This document shows positions 39,026-50,595 of a stretch of 64,000 bases of DNA, piece after piece. Numbering within the stretch: the stretch's first letter is position 1; the number at the start of each line of letters is the position of its first letter. Location: NCBI GenBank assembly GCA_914767885.1, contig CAJZBQ010000012.1, forward strand, positions 536,501-600,500, given 5' to 3'. Both the position numbers and the translations under genes were made by a program. The stretch comes from Blepharisma stoltei (taxonomy: Eukaryota > Ciliophora > Heterotrichea > Heterotrichida > Blepharismidae). Under the pieces are notes generated by a model. That model had not been told where the DNA came from, ran no database searches, and was given only the letters and a program-made list of their open reading frames with translations.

Positions 39026-42000
39026 TTAGTCTAAAGATGCTCTATTAGCTCCTAGTAATGGTGCTTGTAATAAATAAATCATACTCTGAAGCTCTGTCAG
39101 CTTATTTTTTTCTTCTTTCAAATACGGAAAATAATAAAGCAAGCACGCTCCAGCGCAAAAAATCATATACATAATAGAAACAAATGTAATCATTGCAAGC
39201 TGAGCATTTATTTTTTCTTTTGAGTCTGCATCGATTCCATCAATCACATCTCCTTCAAGTGCTAATAAATTCATTAAAGAATAGTGCAAGTCGCTTATAT
39301 TTCCATCAGAAAACGCAACATTTAGTGAGTCCAGAATTGCCATATTATATGCAGAATATGAGCCATAAGTCGAAGAATTGTAATCTTGACTGCCGATTTG
39401 ACGATATATAAATTCTTTAAGTTTATTTGAGAGCAGATTTTGATATTTTTGCTGCATAAATTGATGGTTTGAAAAGAACATTCTTTTCAAGAGACTCTCG
39501 TATTCTGTTTCAATGTCCGAAAAACGATAGGATTCAGGAAATAAATCTGTGAGCGTCAGATTATTTTTAAGTGAAGGAATTTCCCTTGACCATATATCCA
39601 GCTCTAAAATTAACGCTCTTCTATACGTTGCGATCTGCAATAAACTTGAACGGTTGTTTAAATATTCTTCACAAGTCTGATATAGCACAAATGTTCTCGT
39701 AAATTCAAAGCCAAGAGCAAATAAAAACAAAAGCGACAGTTTAGTAATAATTAACCAGGGATTATTTGCTTCAATAACTGTATGCTTTCTTACAATGAGC
39801 TCATTCGCATACTCAAAAGCTTCATAGCCATGAGTAATTGACAGTCGGCTTAAGCATTTTTCTCTCAGACCATGTCCAACTAATAAAGTTAATTGTACCA
39901 TAAAGTCCCAAAGCTCATTATGAATATTACTAATTCTGAAAGAAAATGGTATAAGAACAATTATGCCCGTTCCAAGCACCAGGGAGCTTAAAATTAATAG
40001 CAGCCTAATCGTTGAGCTTAATTCATTAACTTTTGATATCTCACAACTCACCAAAGAGGCTAATGAGCTATTTGTAAACTTATAAAAATCCCCAACACCA
40101 TTCATGACAATATAATACAGATCCTCTTTATGCGAATTAAAATCATATGCAGAGGCTATATAATTTTTCCCATGGGAAATAAACTTATTAAGTACATCTG
40201 TCATTGTATTTGTTTTAAAAATAGGACCATCTTGTGATAGCTCTCAATTGGGAATGATTTGGTCTGATATTAAATTTTGACTAGAGCATTCAGTCCAGTC
40301 TTTTAGCCCTGAAAATAAATCATTATTGACTTCAATTAAATTTGATATAGTATTATTGACTTCTTTTATATTTTTATCTATCGAGCTTGATCCTGTACGA
40401 ATAGCCCAGTCACTTAATCTAGCAGAGGAGGCGAGATCTGCTGTTGAATAGAGCACATTTGCTAAATTTCTTATAGAATTGATAGAGCTCGCACTTGACA
40501 CTTGGCTTGATGAATAAATCAATTGAGAAATGCTAGCTATTGTAATTGCTACAACATTCCAAAATAATACCCACTGGAAAATAGTTATCGCAAGAGTTGA
40601 TTTTTTTACTAGTTCATTTTGAACGCCAGCTCGTAGCTTTACATGAAATTTTGAAAGGCTGCTCGAGCCAGAAAAAGATTTGCTGTCATTTTTTTCAGAT
40701 TTTTCTACAGCATTAGTCTTTATTGACTCTAGAATTTTTTCTGTTAAAATTTGTGTATCATCAAAATTAACTGACTTTTTGTAGTCAGAATATTTTTCAC
40801 TAAAACTACTATCTGCTTGCTTTAATCTTCTATATTCTCCTTGATCATAATCAAGCCCTTTTTCCCATTGCTCTATTTCAATAGGGTCATGGACTACTAA
40901 AGCAACATTCATAGTCAAATTTTTGAACTCCTTAACAGTATGCACAATTGCAACTTTTTTCTGGTTAAGTATAGTCAAAACAGGAACAAATGGCTTTAGA
41001 GTAATAAGCATGTAACTTGGGATGAAATCAGTAATTAACTGGCCTTTTAGGTTTTCTTGAACTGTATCAAACATTGATGCAAAATTCTCACTGTAGTTAT
41101 GAATTGCACCATCTGCTGACAGAATAGCACAGCCTCTACTAGTGTTTATTTTTCTTATAGATGCAATAAAATACCGTTCGCCCTTTAGAGCAATAAGTCG
41201 ACTACGTAGATCGCATTCTACAAGAAAACCTCTAGGATTTCTCAGCATTAATGAAGAAGGGATATTTACATCTAATGACGTGCATGAGTCAATAAATTTT
41301 TGGAGTTTAGCATTATGGCCATTACAATAAGGATCTGGAATATATTGAGAAAGCTTTGACCCAGCTAATTCCGTTGCTGATATATTTAATATGCTAGCCA
41401 TTGTTTCATTGGCATAAATAATTTGCCCGAGTGTTTCAATCTCTGCAGAAATTCATAAAATTCCATTGGCCTCTGTAAAGAGATTTTGGGAGCGAACTTC
41501 ATTGATTTTGAGGCCGGGACTAATCCCAGAAATTGATCTATCATTTCCTAAAAGATATTTTGTATCGCTATCGCTCATAACATCTCTTAAAAAAGTCCCA
41601 TAAAGCTCTCTTGAAATAATCATTTTGGGATAACTTGATACAATTTCTAAATACCATTTTTTCACCATAGAAACCTGAAATGAAATTGTTTTTGAGAAAT
41701 TCTGGAGCCTTTTTATGTTAGGTTTTCTCAGCGTGATTTCTTCTAGAAACCCTAAAACTTGCAAACAAATTTTTTTGTCTTCTGATTTGGCTCTGCTCAT
41801 TTTCATTAAATACATTAAAAATCCAACATCTTCAAAAGCATTGGCTTCTTTTATATTTAACAGCTGCTTACACTTTAGCTCTTGAAAAGTGCTTTCCAGA
41901 TTTGCTGCAAGATGAGAAGTCCTAGCTAATTTTATTCGTGCAAGTCTATTATCTTTAAAGGCGTATAAACAATAATAAGCTTCCCATACAGCTAAAAGTT

Positions 42001-43675
42001 TATTTGTTTTGAAATTGGGATTATTATAGTAAGGTGAAATTTTATCCACAACTAAGCTGACATATTCATTTCTTGGACTTATAAGTTCTTTTCTTGCTCC
42101 CTCGTTTAGATTGGAAAAACGATCCTGTTAAAATTTAAAGGGTTAAATTTTTTAAAAAAAATACAAATTTAATATAAAATTTGAAATTATCTTTTAATTT
42201 AAAAACTTTAATATATTTAAATTATATTCTTCTGCACTAGAAAACATTAAAATAAGTCAAACTAATTTATATAAAATTATATTTAAATAAAATTTGTTCC
42301 AATTTAAAGAGGTCAAAATATCCAAAAAAGAAAATTTATCTATATTTTCAATTCAAAAGGGATTTAGCTGCAATTCTAATTGGTATTGATCTACTGGATT
42401 ACTCATATCGAGATTTGCAGAGTGGCGGTTTACCTGATTAGCTACAAGCACCGCTAGTATAGGAATTACTACTCCTTCAAGCAGTAAAATTATTCCAGAG
42501 CTATCAAGATAAGTGCCAACTGCAAATGCTAGGCCTGTACATGATACAATAAAAAACCTAGCGACTTTAATTTGATTTGCAAATAAGTTATAGTAAGGAA
42601 GATTTATGTAGTAGACATAAGCTACTATCATAAAAATTACGAAAATAGAAAAAAATCTATAGATAAGCAGATTCTCCTCTAACTTTGCTAGCGAATTCTT
42701 GCTGATCCATTTAAATTTTTGCACACAAAATTTCAAATAGTAATTTTTAATAAATAGATCGAATATTGCTTGCTATTTGGGCTTCCAGATAAAACGTCAA
42801 AAAATGCAATTTTTTGGCATTTACCCCTAATGATGCATAATTTAATCTATTCATAAAAATTTGCGCTAAAGTCCCCACAAATAAGCAAGAATTTGCTTAT
42901 TACTGGGGATTAAATAAACATAAATAAATATATAAAATTCTATAGCGATGATAGCTAAAACGTCAGGCAATGATCTTGATCTGGCAAGAGAGTTATAGTG
43001 AGCATATGCATGCCTAGTTTCAGATGAAAATAACTCACCAAGTATTGATAGCCCAATGCAAATAGCCATACAAACAATACTAATTGAAGCTGCAGCTGGG
43101 CTTACATCTATAGTGCCAATTTGAATCCCTGCATATTGATCAACTGAATTTCCTATTAATGAGAATTTTGTAAACATGGCTAAAATCATTAGCATTGGTA
43201 TATTGCCTATTGTTACTAAAAATTGCAGTCACTTTCCTGGGAAAAAGATAAGAAGAGGGTGGATTTTCTTTTCGAAAAAGATCAGCATAGCTATAAAAAT
43301 TAAGCAAAAAATATTGAGGCCTATAATACCCACACTTGCGTAAAAGCACCATGTCAATCCACCTCCTATTGAAGCACAAATCCTATCAAAGCTGGCATAC
43401 GCTTGGGCTTTTCAATACCACATGTAAGTGCTTCAGCCTGAAATGGACATAGTTGGGTACCAGATAAGAGTGACCATTTGCAAGGTTGCAATAGCATTTC
43501 ATAAGGTGACAGTAAATCGTCTGGTTTCTTTTTTATCTTGATATCTATATTTATAACTGTATATAGCCACAAAACTCTTGAAGAGGGATCGTTTTATTCG
43601 TAAATAAAGCGATTTGGAACTAATTAAATATTGTTGATTCTCTGATGAAGAGTAAGCTTTATTATCAATCATCAT
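39026..43675 (-). CDS. TmcB-like multipass membrane protein with PAS-like region, 1,441 aa, two IESs
   Basis: Minus strand, ATG at 43675 (a second in-frame ATG is at 43672). The N-terminal half has about ten hydrophobic segments (for example WCFYASVGIIGLNIFCLIF, MLMILAMFTKF). A helical region with SEDKKICLQVLGFLEEITL follows, then a PAS-like domain (AEIETLGQIIYANETMASIL ... GSKLSQYIPDPY) and further TM pairs at the C-terminus. This is the layout of the large TmcB/TmcC-type family expanded in ciliates. Many TGA codons are Trp. IESs at 42741-42866 and 42107-42304 must be removed (4,326 coding nt). No catalytic domain is visible; a sensory role is guessed from the PAS fold. Confidence 0.85.
42107..42304. 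mobile_element. MITE-3-type IES (198 bp)
   Basis: TA at 42107-42108 and 42305-42306. Terminal inverted repeat TTTAGATTGGAAAAA / TTTAAATTGGAACAA. Excision joins ACC TCT TTA AAC GAG on the minus strand. The same terminus occurs in the intergenic element at 50192-50514. Confidence 0.8.
42741..42866. other. Short IES (126 bp) with imperfect inverted ends
   Basis: TA at 42741-42742 and 42867-42868. The two ends share AATTTTTA..AATAGAT..AAT.TTGC-like sequence in inverted order. Excision joins GGA CTT TAC TAT TTG on the minus strand. The alternatives I tested gave stops or a wrong frame. Confidence 0.7.
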
Positions 43676-46600
43676 TTATTATCGTATTAGTTATGAAATT
43701 AATGGAACTTTATAATGGCGAAGAAATTTCATATGAATCAATTTATTTAAAAAATAAACCTTTTTAAAAAGCAGCATTTTGATGAAAGAAAATTAGATTA
43801 AAAAATCAGAACCTCATATATGAAAATATGAAATTCATCAGAAAATGGGACAAATTTAAATACTTTTATTTTAGGCTAATCATAATAATCAATTATTAAT
43901 ACTAAGTGATAATTATTTTGCATTGTATAAGTTCTAGAAGCTTTAAAGCTAAAAAATTAATTAACTAACTTTATATCAGATTTAGATTCTTGATTCCAAT
44001 AAAACTGAAAAAACTAAAATGATTTAATATCTTTTGAGTATGAATTCTTGGAATTTTTGATTAAAATCATTATGATAGATATTTAATAGCTTCCTCTTTA
44101 ATACTTAGTCTTTGCAAATCTGCAGCTAATTTTCAAATTATATAATGAAGAGCTTTATAGCTCAGAGCAGTTTATTGCCCTGAGCTACTAATTAGCGCTC
44201 AGAATCGTGGAGCTGGTTTAGAAAATTTGGATCCGATCCAAATCCCCAAGTTGGAGCTCCAGGACTAGCAATAAGTCGCTCTCTAGGTTATAATTTGTTC
44301 TCATGATATAAAAGCTTTTAATACTTGAGAATCAGAGGGTTGAGCTGAAAAAAATAATGCATTTTTTCCTGGCTTTTTACAGGCAAAGATAATTAAGGGT
44401 TTGCATTTTCATAGTCAAAAAATAATTAAGGGTTTGTTTCAGGTTTTTTTCTAGGTAAACACCAACGGTTTTCATAAAAAGTATCCATGAAAAACCTGCA
44501 GTAATTTTCCAGAAAAAACCATTTTTTTTAAAATAGTAGTTATAGTGGCCTTATGGGGCTCTTCATGGGAAAAACCCATATTTTATTAGGATTTAATTAT
44601 TATAGCTAAGGATTTAGCCTTATCAATCTTAATATAAAGGCTTGCCTACCTTGATTCTACACTTTAAAATGCAAATCAACTGAAGAAAGAAATCGCATTA
44701 TTTAACCATCCAAAATTGTATTAAAAACTTCGCTAAAAATTGGCAAATTCATATATTAGCAATAAATAAGGCGCCCTAAATGAATAATAATTTAAGATTT
44801 AGACTTTTCTATCAAATTCATCTTAATTAAAAATGCAGATCTAACTTTATGGATATATGTGTTGAAAATATTGAATCAAAATAAAACCACCGTTTTTTTT
44901 ATATCTTTTAGCATAAAAAATTCATCACATGCATTTATCATTGTTTTTATGAGTTATAGGCATGCCACAAATCAATCCGAATATATTTATTATAATAGTA
45001 TAAATTTTGAATTATTACCTGCATATAAAAATTTATTTATTTCTAATATATTAATTTTTCAAGATTTAGAGAAGTTTTCATGTGGATTTTAGATAGAGAA
45101 AATTTAATGGTCAAAAAATATACTGCTTCTATTTAATGTGATTTCTTTCATCATTTGGATAAATATTTTTAGTAAGAATCAAGATTTAATATTAAGTTCT
45201 TTGGGAAATATCCAGTTGCAATAATAAATCCCGATAAAATATTTTGGAAAATCGAATAAAAATTGCTGCTTAGACTTTTTTATTTAAACTTTTAGAAAGT
45301 CGCTTGAGTTTTTCCTGGAAAAAGCCAGAAACAAGCATTCAGTCATTTTCGATATAAATAGCCCTCAGGTTTTTTTTCTCACAACCTGAGAATAGGCCTA
45401 TAAATCAAATTATAATTACAGACCATAGTTGTGCATTTTCAAAATTATAATTAAAGTTTCGAGAGTTTATAACTAAGCAGAAACGATTTATTTTGTTTAT
45501 TATTGACTATTACTTGGAATTATTGCATCTGCTCTTGAATTACATCTAATTATTATTAGTTCTTTTATTTATATTTTTAATTTTAAATAATAATTTATAT
45601 TAAATTCATTAAATTAATAAATTTAGCCGATAATGTTTAATTAATCCAAATATATATGCTCATATGGACTGCATTAAAGCATCAAAATAAATAAATTAGT
45701 TTAAATTGGAGCTAATTTGCAATTTTGAGCAATTAAAATAATTTTGGCTTCTCATAAAATTACTAATACAAAACAAAAAGTTTAATAAAATATCCCACAA
45801 AAAAGCAAATCCTCTAATTATATTAAATATTGAATGATTCACAATATTAATTAAATTTTTATTCTTAATTTATGATAAATATTAAATTTTTATCAGAGTA
45901 CTATTTGGATTAATTATCAATCTGCTTGATCATTAATTGCTCAAAAATAGCGATTTCTATGAAAATTCCATAATTTTTTCAAATTTGATAGGCATTTTTT
46001 CTAATGTTTGCTGAGCACTTCCCCAAGAATTTATTTATGCAGCCTCAATCCTCGAATTAGTTAGCGTTAGGAATGAGAATACGCCTTACTCAAAAGAGAA
46101 CTTGGATTGGATTAGATTTAGCTATTTAGGAGGTACTTTTAAGCATTTTAGAGCATAAAAAGAATTGATCAGTCTAAAATTCTTGTTGCAATATTTATTC
46201 AAATTTAATGTGCTTGTAGAAAGCATAGAGAATCTGAGCACAAATATCTTCTTTAGCCTCTAATAAAGCCATAGTGCTTATTGAAACTGGAGGTGGAATT
46301 GAGAAAAGAAATAATCAAATTGAAATAGAGCATTTTTATAATTAGTGCATAAAACGGAAGCTACTAAGAGAATAGATATATCTGCTTAGCTCTAAGAAAA
46401 TTATGTTCTCTAAACACATTTAATTTTTATATTTGCTGGCTGTTGAAAATTTTAAATTTAATTCCATCATTAAATACTCTTTAATTAAATTTAACTAAAA
46501 CATTCTTTTTATGAATGATCAGCTACAAGACTTTGAATCAAAATCAAATTTATAAGAATTTCGTTTATAGAATAGTCTAATTGTTCCCGATTTATAATTA

Positions 46601-46794
46601 AAGCTTTAAAAGCTCTAAAAGAGTTAATTTGCCTCTTATAACGCATTTCGATTTTAATGAAATTAACTAAAACAATTTTTGAGTCAGTCAAATAAAATGG
46701 TTAATAATGAAACTAAATTATCAATATTTTCTGTAATCCTTAATCGCTAATTTATGCACAGGTAAAATTCAGCTAAAGTTAAAATGTTTATCGA
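43676..46794. other. 3.1-kb gene-poor region
   Basis: No gene I can support. It is AT-rich, with short inverted repeats, for example TAGCTCAG..CTGAGCTA near 44160-44190, TTGGATCCGATCCAA near 44230 and CTCAGGTT..AACCTGAG near 45365-45395. Direct repeats AATAATTAAGGGTTTG occur near 44390-44430, and TTTTTCCTGG near 44365 and 45310. A 60-codon minus frame (46509-46691) is open, but nothing supports it as a gene. The region may be germline-limited DNA. Confidence 0.5.
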
Positions 46795-47142
46795 TTATTT
46801 AATGCTTGTTAAGCAAGGGATCACTTCAATGTCCTTCTCTTTGCACAAATTAAAAAAGTCCACTCCTTCTCCATACTGGGTTGCTATTTCTTGAGTGATT
46901 TTCTTTCGAGCTTCACTGCTGCAACTTCCCTTCTTTTTCTTCGCTTTTGCTTCACTTATGAAGTATTTCTGAGCATGGCTCCTCACCTGAGCTGGAGTTC
47001 TCGTTGAAACATACTGGGAGATCCTTCTAGAATCATTGCCAAATAGTTTTATGGCTTCTACAAAGGCTTCTTTTTCGCGCGGAGTCCACTGACCAGTGTT
47101 CCCTTCTCCTTCTTGACAAACTTGTATCTTCCTCTTCACCAT
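46795..47142 (-). CDS. SHAQKYF-type MYB-domain protein, 115 aa
   Basis: Minus strand. The Met at 47142 (MVKRKIQV) is preferred over the in-frame Met at 47175, because the added residues are hydrophobic and unlike the family. The MYB-like helix-turn-helix starts GQWTPREKEAFVEAIKLFG and ends RTPAQVRSHAQKYF, the diagnostic SHAQKYF motif of one-repeat DNA-binding factors. A basic stretch follows (AKAKKKKGSC). It is probably a nuclear transcription factor; targets are unknown. A SINE-like element lies just upstream (47193-47621). Confidence 0.88.
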   Translation of the reverse strand: MVKRKIQVCQEGEGNTGQWTPREKEAFVEAIKLFGNDSRRISQYVSTRTPAQVRSHAQKYFISEAKAKKKKGSCSSEARKKITQEIATQYGEGVDFFNLCKEKDIEVIPCLTSIK

Positions 47143-47192
47143 TATTAAAAGTATCCTAACGAGGATACTTGACATATTCCTTATTCTATAGG

Positions 47193-47621
47193 AAGAAATA
47201 AAATGGTGACGTTGACAGAAATTGGACTCCGAGGCACGCTCCCTATGGAGCAGGTAGGGCCCATCCTGATGAAGCTGAAAGCTAGGGCTTCTGTCCTTCT
47301 TATAGTAGGCCTTCAGGCTGGGGATGCCTTGCTGAAGAGGGCAGTTTTGTTTTTTTCCCCGCAGGTTTTCCTATTCTTGCCGTATGGGCTAGACAGGTTT
47401 TACCTGCCATATGGCCTTTCCTCATCGGGACCATCAGGGCACTCGACAGACGGTAGCTCTGCCTAAGGGACTGATCTTTGGACGGTGGCTCAGGTCGGAA
47501 ATTCAAGATCGCGTCGGGCGAGAAGTATAATAGCATCAGAATCTCGTTCTGAAGCTGTCCTGGAGCCGAGACTGGGCGATGGCTAGTGGGTTACCGCTTA
47601 TGGCGAATTCTTATTTTAATT
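47193..47621 (+). mobile_element. SINE-like element upstream of the MYB gene, 12-bp TSD
   Basis: TSD TTATTCTATAGG is at 47181-47192 and 47622-47633. It starts AAGAAATAAAATGGTGACG and shares its 5' part (GACAGAAATTG.., ..CATCCTGATGAAGCTGAAA) and its 3' hairpin part (GTGGGTTACCGCTTATGGC) with the IES at 56108-56476. It is GC-rich and non-coding and would separate the MYB gene from any upstream promoter in germline DNA. Confidence 0.8.
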
Positions 47622-47803
47622 TTATTCTATAGGTATTTATAGTGGTTTTTAATGATTTTAGTGCTTTTGATGTAAAATGGCTTGCTGGAGTATTTATGAA
47701 AGGTTATTAAGCAATAAGTATTATTCCTGCAAAGAGATTGGCTAATTTCTTTATTTTTTTTTAATTAATTTACTATTAAAAGTATCATCTAGATTATACG
47801 AAT

Positions 47804-48358
47804 TTATTGATTATTCGTCAGATTAGGCATTTCCTTGAAATATAAAAAACTTGCTATTTCTGGTTTTGATATAAAACTATATGGCCATTCTTTTAACTCA
47901 TATAAAACTGAACCTATAATTCTCAATTTACCAGCATTCATTAATGCTACAAATCTGGGCGTTAATAATTCAACAGCTTTCGGCAATAAAAAAACATATA
48001 TTAATGTAGCATCACTGAGATCAATCTCCAAAAAATTCCCGTGCTTTATTTCAATTTTATCTTCCAGTCCAGCTTCTCGAACTTTTTCTTTCCCTTTCTC
48101 TACAAGAGCTTCATCATATTCAATTCCAATGCATTTATTAGCGCCTTTTCTAACAGCCTCTATTAATATTCTACCATCTCCACATCCTAGATCATACAAA
48201 ACATCATCATTTCTTATGTCAAAACTATTAAGAAGTCCTTCACTCCTTGTGTCTGTTGAAGGCCAAAAAGGAGCTAAATAGTCTTGTTCACATCAGAGAT
48301 CGTTACCAAAAATATCAATTTCATCTTGATTAAAAGGAGCTCATTCTTCGTCTGACAT
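47804..48358 (-). CDS. Class I SAM-dependent methyltransferase, 184 aa
   Basis: Minus strand, ATG at 48358; TGA codons are Trp at three positions. Motif I is LYDLGCGDGRILIEA, followed by CIGIEYDEALVEKGKEKV (acidic loop after strand 2) and IKHGNFLEIDLSDATLIYVFL (motifs II-III). The short N-terminus (WAPFNQDEIDIF..PFWPSTD) precedes the fold. It resembles FAM173/ATPSCKMT-type lysine methyltransferases in motif I, but the substrate cannot be assigned. It starts 7 bp from the divergent glycerate kinase ATG. Confidence 0.8.
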
Positions 48359-48365
48359 ATTTTAT

Positions 48366-50080
48366 ATGAACAAAAGAGTTTTGCTTGCGTTTACAACTTT
48401 TAAAGATTCAATGAGTGCAGTGGAGGTATGCAACGTTGTAGAAGGAAAATTACTAGAAATAGATAGTAGCCTTAAAATTACGAAAATTCCTCTTACTCCC
48501 CCCCCATCCTTGATCGAACGATTGACTGTAAAAATTCCTAAAAATTGGGGAAATTAACCCCAACCCTTGATCGAACGATTTTCATATCATGCAAATTTTT
48601 ATATATATATAAAATATATATTATTTATCAAAAGCTTGGGAAGATGCACATAATGAAGTTATTTTCAGAGCTTTGAGATGACAGAAAGCTGCGGAATCAA
48701 CCATCCGAAGTGATTTAATCATCAACCTAGGCTTAAAAACTCAATAATCTAATAAAATAGAGATTCTTTAAAATTTTTTAAAAAAAAAATTAATTTAATA
48801 AGGAACAAATTAAAATTTATACAGTTTAAAAGGGTAACTAATAAATCAAAATATTAAAAATTGGTATTTTATGAAATTAATTCAATTTTTAGCTGTAAAA
48901 ATAATTATTAAATACTCTTAACCCTCTTATTTAAAAGTAAATAAAAAAAAAACATATATATATATATTTTATTTTATATATAAAATTTTTTTTACCAAAA
49001 AATTTTTTTTTAACCCCCATCCTTGATCGAACGATGACGAGTCGTTCGATCAAGGATTGGGGGGGAGTTAGTGATGGAGGTGAAGGGTTTTTACATACAG
49101 TTGAAAATGCATTTTGCGGGATAGAAGGGAGTCAATTTAGATATGGAAGATTAGAAGCTATTGATCCATTAGGGAATATGCGGAATGCAGAATATGGAAT
49201 TTTAGAGATGAATGGAGATAGTATTGGTGTGATTGAAATGGCTGCAATGTCAGGAATTGAATTTGTCCCGTTTGAGAATAGACATCCAAACTTTACTACA
49301 AGCCATGGAACTGGACAAGCGATTTTACATTTGTATAGCCACGAAAACATAAGAAAAATTTTACTTGGGATTGGAGGTAGTGCGACAGTTGATGCAGGAA
49401 TTTCTCTGCTTTATGCGTTAAACTGTCTAGAGTTTGAATTTGAAGGCGGAAATCCGGAATTTGTCACTGGAAAAGACTTAAGAAGATTAAAACAGATTTT
49501 GCTATCAGAAAATTCCGAAATTTTACAAGAGCTTGAAATTACGATTGCTTGCGATGTTAACAATCCTTTGCTAGGACCAAGAGGAGCTACTTATGTCTTT
49601 GGTCCTCAAAAAGGCTTAAAGCAAGATGAATTGGAATATTATGAAGAAACAATTAAGATAATAAGTGAGAAATTGAAAGAAATTAAAAATAAAGATGACA
49701 TTGATGTTTTTCCTGGGAGCGGAGCAGCTGGAGGAATCGCTGCAGGGCTTAAGTCATGCTTTAATAAGGTTAAAATCGAAAAAGGAATCGATATGATAGC
49801 TGAGACATTAAGACTTAATGAAATTATTCAAGACTTTGATTATGTTTTCACAGGAGAAGGGAGATATGATCAGCAAACAGCAGGCGGAAAGCCAGTTAGT
49901 AAAATAAAAGAATTAGTAACAAATCCTATTATTATTTGCGGAATGAATAGCTCTGAAGAAACATTTCGAGTATATGACTTAGCAAGTAGATTCGGTAAAG
50001 AACATTCTATGAAAAACACAAAACAGTGCCTAGAATTGATAACTCAGGAAATTTATGAAAATGAAATAAGGCCATACTAA
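48366..50080 (+). CDS. Glycerate 2-kinase (type I, GlxK/GarK family), 379 aa, with a MITE-2 IES
   Basis: Phosphorylates D-glycerate to 2-phosphoglycerate. The N-terminus has the DSFKESLSA-like block (here FKDSMSAVEVCNVVE). After IES 48494-49068 is removed the frame reads KIPLSDGGEGFLHTVENAF. Family blocks follow: ILLGIGGSATVDAG, TIACDVNNPLLGPRGAT, FGPQKG, FPGSGAAGGIAAGL, YVFTGEGRYDQQTAGGKPV. Length 1,140 nt; TAA at 50080. This bacterial-type family is widespread in protists. No other unusual feature. Confidence 0.93.
48494..49068. mobile_element. MITE-2 acting as IES in glycerate kinase (575 bp)
   Basis: TA at 48494-48495 and 49069-49070. It has paired subterminal repeats at both ends (ATCCTTGATCGAACGATTG; CGAACGATGACGAGTCGTTCG) and the reverse-oriented core AACCATCCGAAGTGATTTAA. 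Excision gives CCT CTT AGT GAT GGA. Confidence 0.93.
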
Positions 50081-50191
50081 TAATTTTATTAGAACTCCTT
50101 ATAATTTAAACAAATTTGAAATTTTTGAAATTCTTTTTTATTATAAATAATTTTAGCCTATTAATCATTTTTAGTAGCAAAATTTCTTACT

Positions 50192-50514
50192 TAACTCCTA
50201 CCTTTAAATTGGAACGAATTAAGTAAAATTTTTATGTCTTGAGTAATTTAATCTCCTTTAAAATTGGAATAAAATTAATTTTTTTAGAAGTTTTTGCAGA
50301 TGACAATACTAAATTTTTATAGATTAAATTTTGACTTAGTTTATTGAAGGGAGTAAATCAGAATGCTATTTAAACAAGAGTAAGCCTAATTGATTAATTT
50401 TATAAATGAGTTTTCATAAAAATAAATTAAAATTGCATTCAATTTATTTTTTAAAATTTTATCAAAAAAAATTAACCTCCTTTAAACTAGGTACTCCAAT
50501 TTAAAGGAAAGAGT
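50192..50514. mobile_element. MITE-3 copy, intergenic (323 bp)
   Basis: TA at 50192-50193 and 50515-50516. Terminal inverted repeat TTAACTCCTACCTTTAAATT / TTAACTCTTTCCTTTAAATT. Internal partial copies (CTCCTTTAAAATTGGAA) show the same subterminal pattern. No coding capacity. It lies between glycerate kinase and the convergent giant glucan enzyme. Confidence 0.8.
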
Positions 50515-50595
50515 TAAAAAAATAAATGATATATAGTAAAGAATGATAAAAATGATTTTTCTTAGAGAGAAAATAAATTTAATAGAGAAGGCATA

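Noticed and set aside
44150-44320. Possible tRNA or structured RNA around the TAGCTCAG palindrome
   Set aside because: No cloverleaf or B-box (GGTTCGANTCC) could be drawn; only short inverted repeats remain.
46509-46691. A 60-codon minus-strand frame before the MYB gene
   Set aside because: It is AT-rich, has no homology and no clear context; chance cannot be excluded.
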